Source: an uncultured Collinsella sp. (GTDB lineage Bacteria > Actinomycetota > Coriobacteriia > Coriobacteriales > Coriobacteriaceae). From it: DNA of 9,323 nucleotides. Shown here piece after piece: positions 5,908-9,323 of this stretch. Position numbers and translations under genes: made by a program. Position 1 is the stretch's first letter. Every line of letters starts with the position of its first letter. Under the pieces are notes generated by a model that did no database searches, was not told the DNA's origin, and saw only the letters and a list, made by a program, of their open reading frames with translations. The stretch is taken from positions 1 through 9,323 of the forward strand of contig CABSMZ010000065.1 of assembly GCA_902478875.1 (NCBI GenBank), read 5' to 3'.

Positions 5908-6212
5908 GCTGGCGAGGCGATATTGCGATGGGGAAGTACGGAAAACTGCCGTGTGCCCTTATAGACAACAAAATGTTTCCGAGCGTAGAAGTTGATTGCG
6001 GGTCGTTTGTCGTCTCCTGTCCTTGCTGCGGCTCGCAAATACCGTGCCTCGACATTCGGTTCATCGATGCGCGCGACAGACTTAGCGACGAAGTGAGAAA
6101 ACGGACAGGCGTTCATATGCCGGTGTATCAGGAGAAATGCCCTGTTTGTGGCCTCGATATCGTGTACGACGCCGGCGACGAGGGATGGGTGATGCGGAGG
6201 AGCTGGCTGTGA
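5904..6212 (+). CDS. Small zinc-ribbon-like protein, or C-terminal part of the frameshifted upstream gene
   Basis: A 102-residue reading from GTG 5904. Two CxxC pairs, CPCC at residues 39-42 and CPVC at 79-82, each followed by Gly, look like the knuckles of one zinc ribbon separated by a charged helical insert. I do not recognise the family, and no catalytic motif is visible. The frame is open back to an ATG at 5838 and beyond it to 5823, where it would join the upstream protein if one GATCG copy were removed. Two readings are possible: a separate coupled gene (GTGA overlap with a good ribosome site), or the tail of a 289-residue endonuclease-like protein with a zinc ribbon where an HNH would be expected. 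It ends 14 bases before the end of the convergent DUF5710-type gene. Confidence 0.55.
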   Translation: MSWRGDIAMGKYGKLPCALIDNKMFPSVEVDCGSFVVSCPCCGSQIPCLDIRFIDARDRLSDEVRKRTGVHMPVYQEKCPVCGLDIVYDAGDEGWVMRRSWL

Positions 6213-6226
6213 AGGCATCTCCGTTC

Positions 6227-6913
6227 CTACAAATAAATCCCCTCACCGAGCTGCTTGTGGAACTCGGCGTGATGGTCGCGTGCCCAAGTAAAGAGTGCCT
6301 GGTCAAAGTCGGTGCGCGTGGCCGGGACGCCAAAGACGCCGGCAACTTCGACACGCACAAACTCCAGTGCCGGCAGCTTGTTGATGGCGGTGAGGGCAAA
6401 CGGGGACGTGGGTTCTTCGAACAGATAGTGGCTGCCTTGCAGCGCGTCGCAACTGGTGCACGTGTTGCCGAGCGACGGGGCTTTGGAGGCTCGTGCGCCT
6501 ACGGGTTTGTAGCCACAGCGTTTAGAAAGATAGTCGCGGATCTCGCCCGGGACGCAGCCAAGAGCGGGAACAATGGCGAGCGCGTTGGCATTGGCCGTGT
6601 CGATGGTAATGTGCCCGGCTTCGTTGGGCGCGTGCGCAATGGCGATGCCCTTGCCGTCATCGGTTCGATAGGGAATACCGAAGGCCGCGACCGAGGTCTC
6701 TTCGTGGCATTTCCAGCACTCGCGCTTGCCCAGTACTAGATATATATACGGCGCTGAGGGGTCGGATCGGTCAACACCGGGCAGCCACTCGGCAAAGGGC
6801 TCGGGGTTGACGCCGCTGGGTACATACCAGATCTTCTTGGTCCGGTCCCATTTGGCGCCCAGCGCCTTGGCTTCTTCTTTGTGCGAAAAGGGGACATCGA
6901 GCTCGGTGCGCAT
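6227..6913 (-). CDS. DUF5710-domain protein with two CxxC pairs
   Basis: A 228-residue protein. Residues 1-45 match the DUF5710 pattern also found in TraC-type primases and other plasmid or mobile-element proteins: LDVPFSHKEEAKALGAKWD, WYVPSG, PFAEWL. The middle and C-terminal parts contain CWKC (66-69) and CTSC (152-155), which could together bind one zinc ion. A region between them (residues 78-135) has no recognised motif. Molecular function is unknown; DUF5710 is thought of as a small nucleic-acid-associated module, which is an inference from its partners. The start at 6913 is preferred over an ATG at 6949, because AAGGAG (complement of 6919-6924) lies five bases before it and the DUF5710 motif begins immediately. 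No relaxase, primase or other conjugation gene is nearby, so this appears to be a stand-alone chromosomal member. Confidence 0.82.
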   Translation of the reverse strand: MRTELDVPFSHKEEAKALGAKWDRTKKIWYVPSGVNPEPFAEWLPGVDRSDPSAPYIYLVLGKRECWKCHEETSVAAFGIPYRTDDGKGIAIAHAPNEAGHITIDTANANALAIVPALGCVPGEIRDYLSKRCGYKPVGARASKAPSLGNTCTSCDALQGSHYLFEEPTSPFALTAINKLPALEFVRVEVAGVFGVPATRTDFDQALFTWARDHHAEFHKQLGEGIYL

Positions 6914-6918
6914 GGCGG

Positions 6919-6924
6919 CTCCTT
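6919..6924 (-). promoter_or_regulatory. Ribosome binding site that sets the DUF5710 gene start
   Basis: AAGGAG on the minus strand, five bases before ATG 6913. It rules in the shorter start over the open upstream ATG at 6949. Confidence 0.75.
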
Positions 6925-7203
6925 GGTGCTGCAGGTGCGAGCGGCTCAAGGATACCGCAGGGCGCAGACATCGCGGCGTTTTGTTGAGAAGTTGCGGCGC
7001 GGACTGCTTGGTTACGCCGTTAGATAAATTGGCAAGTAGATGGTCGGCTTTTGACCAGTTGGGCGGTTGGAGCAGCTTGCGGCGCAGTTTTGTGCCTGGC
7101 TATTGTTGATGTTGGGGTATTGAATTTGTTTGGCAGCCATTCGTCAGGTGAATTGATGCTACGTTGCGATGACGGTTGGAACTGCCAGCGGATTTGGCGA
7201 CAT
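6925..7203. other. Gene-free interval
   Basis: This stretch of about 280 bases lies between the DUF5710 gene and the tRNA terminator and should contain the DUF5710 promoter. I see no convincing -35/-10 pair, RNA structure or repeat. A 61-codon plus-strand frame from TTG 7051 has a hydrophobic start. It lacks a ribosome site and runs through the tRNA terminator, so I do not call it a gene. Confidence 0.5.
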
Positions 7204-7240
7204 AAAACAAAACAGCCCAGAGGACATAGCCTCTGAGCTG
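7204..7240 (-). terminator. Rho-independent terminator of the tRNA-Val gene
   Basis: On the minus strand CAGCTCAGAGG pairs with CCTCTGGGCTG over 11 positions (one G-U) around a 6-base loop. TTTTGTTTT (complement of 7204-7212) follows. It begins eight bases after the CCA end of the tRNA. Confidence 0.9.
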
Positions 7241-7248
7241 CGAACATT

Positions 7249-7323
7249 TGGTGGGCGTTAGAAGATTTGAACTTCTGACCTCTTCCGTGTCAGGGAAGCG
7301 CTCTCCCCCTGAGCTAAACGCCC
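7249..7323 (-). tRNA. tRNA-Val (anticodon GAC)
   Basis: A 75-base cloverleaf on the minus strand. The acceptor stem is GGGCGTT/AACGCCC, the D stem GCTC/GAGC, the anticodon stem CTTCC/GGAAG with loop CTGACAC, and the T stem AGAAG/CTTCT with loop TTCAAAT. The anticodon GAC lies at 7289-7291 (complement). The discriminator is A and CCA is encoded (7249-7251). It is a single-gene unit with its own promoter and terminator. Confidence 0.97.
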
Positions 7324-7352
7324 GATCAAGGGTGCGCAAGCGCGCAAGGGAT

Positions 7353-7381
7353 AATATAACGGAGCCTGAACTCGGTGGCAA
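7353..7381 (-). promoter_or_regulatory. Promoter of the tRNA-Val gene
   Basis: On the minus strand TTGCCA (complement of 7376-7381) and TATATT (complement of 7353-7358) are separated by exactly 17 bases. The -10 ends 29 bases before the mature tRNA 5' end. This is the best promoter match in the window. Confidence 0.8.
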
Positions 7382-7611
7382 GAACATTTTTAAAAATCGC
7401 TTACATTGTGGAATTCGGGGCTTTGTCATATCCATTTCAAAAGAGCCTGCTGCCGCGATTTGGCTGTCGCATAATGCAAGGCCATTGCGGTATCGAGCCA
7501 TGGAAAGACGCCTGCGGAATTGTCCTACCGATAAGCGGACAAGCCTTCGGCTGGTGCCTTCGCCGTGGTAAGGTAAGCCGAATTGCTTCCAGACTGTTTC
7601 GGGGGAGTGGA
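7382..7611 (+). other. Long leader/intergenic region upstream of the DMT transporter gene
   Basis: About 230 bases separate the tRNA promoter from the transporter start. The frame is open from 7375, but the 79 residues it would add resemble no transporter N-terminus and no ribosome site supports them. The region contains short self-complementary pieces, such as AGCC-TTC-GGCT around 7544. I could not match it to a known riboswitch class (guanidine, cobalamin, TPP and c-di-GMP considered). The transporter promoter must lie here; no strong pair is visible. Confidence 0.45.
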
Positions 7612-8634
7612 ATGAGCAAAGAGTGTGTCGAGCAGGTCGAAGGCGCAGGGGCTTCGGTGCCGATGACCGATATATCGAACATTGATGTGCCCGAGGGCAC
7701 CGACGAGCTCAGCCGCAACACCCGTCGCGCATGGCGCGACCGCCTGAACAGCGCTTCGACGCGCAAGATGATCACGGGCGTCTTGGCTACGCTGGTGGGC
7801 GGTTCGTTTTGGGGCTTCTCGGGCACCAGCGCGAGCTTTCTGTTCGATACCTACCACGTCGACACCTTGTGGCTTATGAGCGTGCGTCAGATTCTCGCCG
7901 GTCTACTCTTTATGGCCGTGGTTGTTACGCGCGACCGCGAGCGCCTGATTAAGCTCTGGACCACACCCGCCGATCGCAAACAGCTGCTGCTCTTTACCGC
8001 CTTTGGTCTGCTGTTCAACCAGTTTTGCTATCTTTCGGCCGTGCGCCTGACGAACGCCGGAACCGCGACGGTGCTCCAGTGCCTGCAGCTCGTTATCATC
8101 ATGGGCTACACCTGCGTGACCGATCGCCGCATGCCGCGTACTCGCGAAGTCATCGGCATTGGCCTGGCTCTGGGTGGAACCTTTTTAATCGCCACCGGCG
8201 GCGACCCCACCAGCCTGAATATCTCGCCACTTGGCCTGGCAGCAGGTCTTATGTGTGCGGTCAGCGCCACGTGTATGGCGGTGATTCCCGCCAAGATCCT
8301 GCCCGAATACGGCAGCCCAATCGTCACGGGCTCGGCAATGCTCACGGCGGGCGTGGTCTCGTGCGTCTTCGTGCAGCCTTGGGCGCATATGCCGGCACTC
8401 GACGCTGCCGGCGTCGAGGCGCTCGCGGTGTTCGTGGTTATCGGCTCGTTTTTTGCTTACATGCTCTATATGCAGGGCGTTAAGGACATCGGCTCGGTGC
8501 GTGCGAGTCTCATCGGAACTGTGGAGCCGGTTTCGGCGACCATCACCAGCGCCGTTATGCTGGGCACGGTGTTTTTGCCGACCGACCTTATCGGCTTTGC
8601 CATGATCATCGTGATGATGTTCCTCACGGTGTAG
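7612..8634 (+). CDS. DMT superfamily EamA-type transporter
   Basis: A 340-residue inner-membrane protein of the drug/metabolite transporter superfamily. A polar N-terminal stretch of about 50 residues is followed by two EamA repeats, about residues 53-195 and 205-340, giving around ten membrane helices. Family features include GGSFWGFSGTSASFLF (63-78) at the start of repeat 1 and the GTVEPVSA element (302-309) in repeat 2. EamA transporters export amino acids, metabolites or drugs; the substrate cannot be inferred here. The start at 7612 follows GGGGGAG (7601-7607) at four bases. A much longer in-frame reading back to 7375 is rejected. The gene runs divergently from the tRNA and is probably monocistronic. 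A small TGGCG/CGCCA hairpin (8636-8649) follows the stop but lacks a T run. Confidence 0.9.
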   Translation: MSKECVEQVEGAGASVPMTDISNIDVPEGTDELSRNTRRAWRDRLNSASTRKMITGVLATLVGGSFWGFSGTSASFLFDTYHVDTLWLMSVRQILAGLLFMAVVVTRDRERLIKLWTTPADRKQLLLFTAFGLLFNQFCYLSAVRLTNAGTATVLQCLQLVIIMGYTCVTDRRMPRTREVIGIGLALGGTFLIATGGDPTSLNISPLGLAAGLMCAVSATCMAVIPAKILPEYGSPIVTGSAMLTAGVVSCVFVQPWAHMPALDAAGVEALAVFVVIGSFFAYMLYMQGVKDIGSVRASLIGTVEPVSATITSAVMLGTVFLPTDLIGFAMIIVMMFLTV

Positions 8635-8783
8635 CTGGCGCCGCCGCCAAGACGGAAAAGGTGTTGTGCCGCATTTTCGCCAATTGATGTCCGTGTCTGG
8701 AGTTTAGCTGTCGATGCCCAAAATGCCATAAACTAGTAACGTTATGGACTTTTTCATTGCGACTCAATTGCGAGGATTTCTTT

Positions 8784-9323
8784 ATGGCTGGTAATCACTT
8801 TAAGGGCAGCGATAGCGGCCGTCCTGCAGTTCCGCCGCGTCCGAACGGGGCTGGTAAGGCCGGCACGCCGGGCGGCACTGGACAGGGCGGTTCCGGTAAG
8901 CGCGTGTCCCCGGGCGAGACGGCGATGTTTACCGCTCTGTACGAGCAGTCACAAAAGGCAAAAAAGACCGGCCGTGCAAGAGGGAATGTCTTTGCGGGCG
9001 GTGCAACCTCCACGTCGCAGCCGAGTGGGGCTCCTTCGGTACCCGCGAACAACGCAGGTGCTGCCAACGCCGCGACTGCGGCCGGCAACGTTAATGCCGG
9101 CAAGGCCGCCAACAATACTCCCCCTGCCGGTGGCGCGGGGCTTACGGGTAACCTTGGCACGATCTACACCGGCGCCTCCGAGACTGGCACGTTTGCCCGC
9201 CTGGATGATAGCGGTGCCGAGTTTGCGGGCTCGGGTTCCAAGGAGGATTATTACGATTTTGGCTTGAACTACGGTAGCGACGCTTCGTCGAGTTCGACCT
9301 CTGACGGTCTGGTCCGTCATCGC
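8784..9323 (+). CDS. Gly/Ala/Ser/Pro-rich protein, 5' part only (runs off the window)
   Basis: The frame is open from ATG 8784 to the window end, giving 180 residues without a stop. AGGA (8773-8776) lies seven bases before the ATG. The visible part begins MAGNHFKGSDSGRPAVPPRP. It is low-complexity and probably disordered, rich in Gly, Ala, Ser, Thr, Pro and Asn, with one more ordered segment (GETAMFTALYEQSQKAKKTG, about residues 46-65). The last visible residues, GLVRHR, turn basic, as often happens just before a membrane helix. One speculative possibility is the cytosolic N-terminus of an envelope protein, such as an LCP (LytR-CpsA-Psr) enzyme of Coriobacteriia. The part that would identify the protein is outside the window. 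The low complexity creates long spurious frames on both strands. Confidence 0.7.
   Translation, partial: MAGNHFKGSDSGRPAVPPRPNGAGKAGTPGGTGQGGSGKRVSPGETAMFTALYEQSQKAKKTGRARGNVFAGGATSTSQPSGAPSVPANNAGAANAATAAGNVNAGKAANNTPPAGGAGLTGNLGTIYTGASETGTFARLDDSGAEFAGSGSKEDYYDFGLNYGSDASSSSTSDGLVRHR

Noticed and set aside
7051..7236. 61-residue plus-strand frame starting at TTG
   Set aside because: It has no ribosome site and runs through the tRNA terminator hairpin on the opposite strand, with no recognisable motif.
7249..7323. tRNA-Val as an integration site of a mobile island
   Set aside because: No integrase gene and no repeat of the tRNA 3' end is visible in the window.
7375..7611. N-terminal 79-residue extension of the EamA transporter
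   Set aside because: There is no ribosome site at 7375, and the frame overlaps the tRNA promoter. The composition is not transporter-like, and a strong GGGGGAG precedes ATG 7612.
8636..8649. Terminator after the EamA transporter (TGGCG/CGCCA hairpin)
   Set aside because: The stem is only 5 bp and there is no T run.
8795..9160. Minus-strand 121-residue open frame opposite the right-edge gene
   Set aside because: It is a shadow of the GC-rich low-complexity plus-strand gene, which has the ribosome site and a consistent open frame.

Overview
The window looks like chromosomal DNA of a GC-rich, host-associated Coriobacteriia species, most likely Collinsella or a close relative. The reasons are strong G/C-ending codon use, a mannose-family PTS next to a SIS-type fructosamine deglycase, Gly/Ala/Ser-rich surface-type coding, and generic Coriobacteriia gene styles. 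No definitive taxonomic marker is present, so the genus is an inference.

Left part (1-2918): a sugar-amine uptake and catabolism operon. A candidate promoter and a small dyad precede a FrlB/GfrF/FraB-like 6-phospho-fructosamine deglycase (100-1134). This is followed by mannose-family PTS permease subunits IIC (1216-1989) and IID (1989-2837). IIC and IID are translationally coupled (TAATG). A perfect 13-bp inverted repeat lies between deglycase and IIC, and a strong intrinsic terminator closes the operon. The likely job is PTS uptake with phosphorylation of an Amadori compound, then cleavage to glucose-6-phosphate and an amine or amino acid. The IIA and IIB components are not in the window.

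Middle part (2919-4734): an AT-rich intergenic region carries two 74-bp copies of a compound repeat built from GAGAGAT heptamers, offset by exactly 165 bp. It precedes an AlbA_2 (Schlafen-type)/GHKL-like/winged-helix protein (3268-4734). The layout suggests an autoregulated DNA-binding regulator with a clustered operator array. This is the most distinctive feature of the window.

Accessory part (4735-7248): a minus-strand helical protein of unknown function (4835-5326). A plus-strand gene pair follows (5338-6212): a restriction-endonuclease-like N-terminal domain and a small zinc-ribbon protein. The pair may be one gene split by a 5-bp tandem duplication (GATCG GATCG). Convergent with it is a minus-strand DUF5710-type protein with two CxxC pairs (6227-6913).

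Right part (7204-9323): a minus-strand tRNA-Val(GAC) with its own promoter and terminator. A DMT/EamA transporter is transcribed away from it (7612-8634). A Gly/Ala/Ser/Pro-rich open reading frame starts at 8784 and runs off the right edge, so only its first 180 residues are visible.
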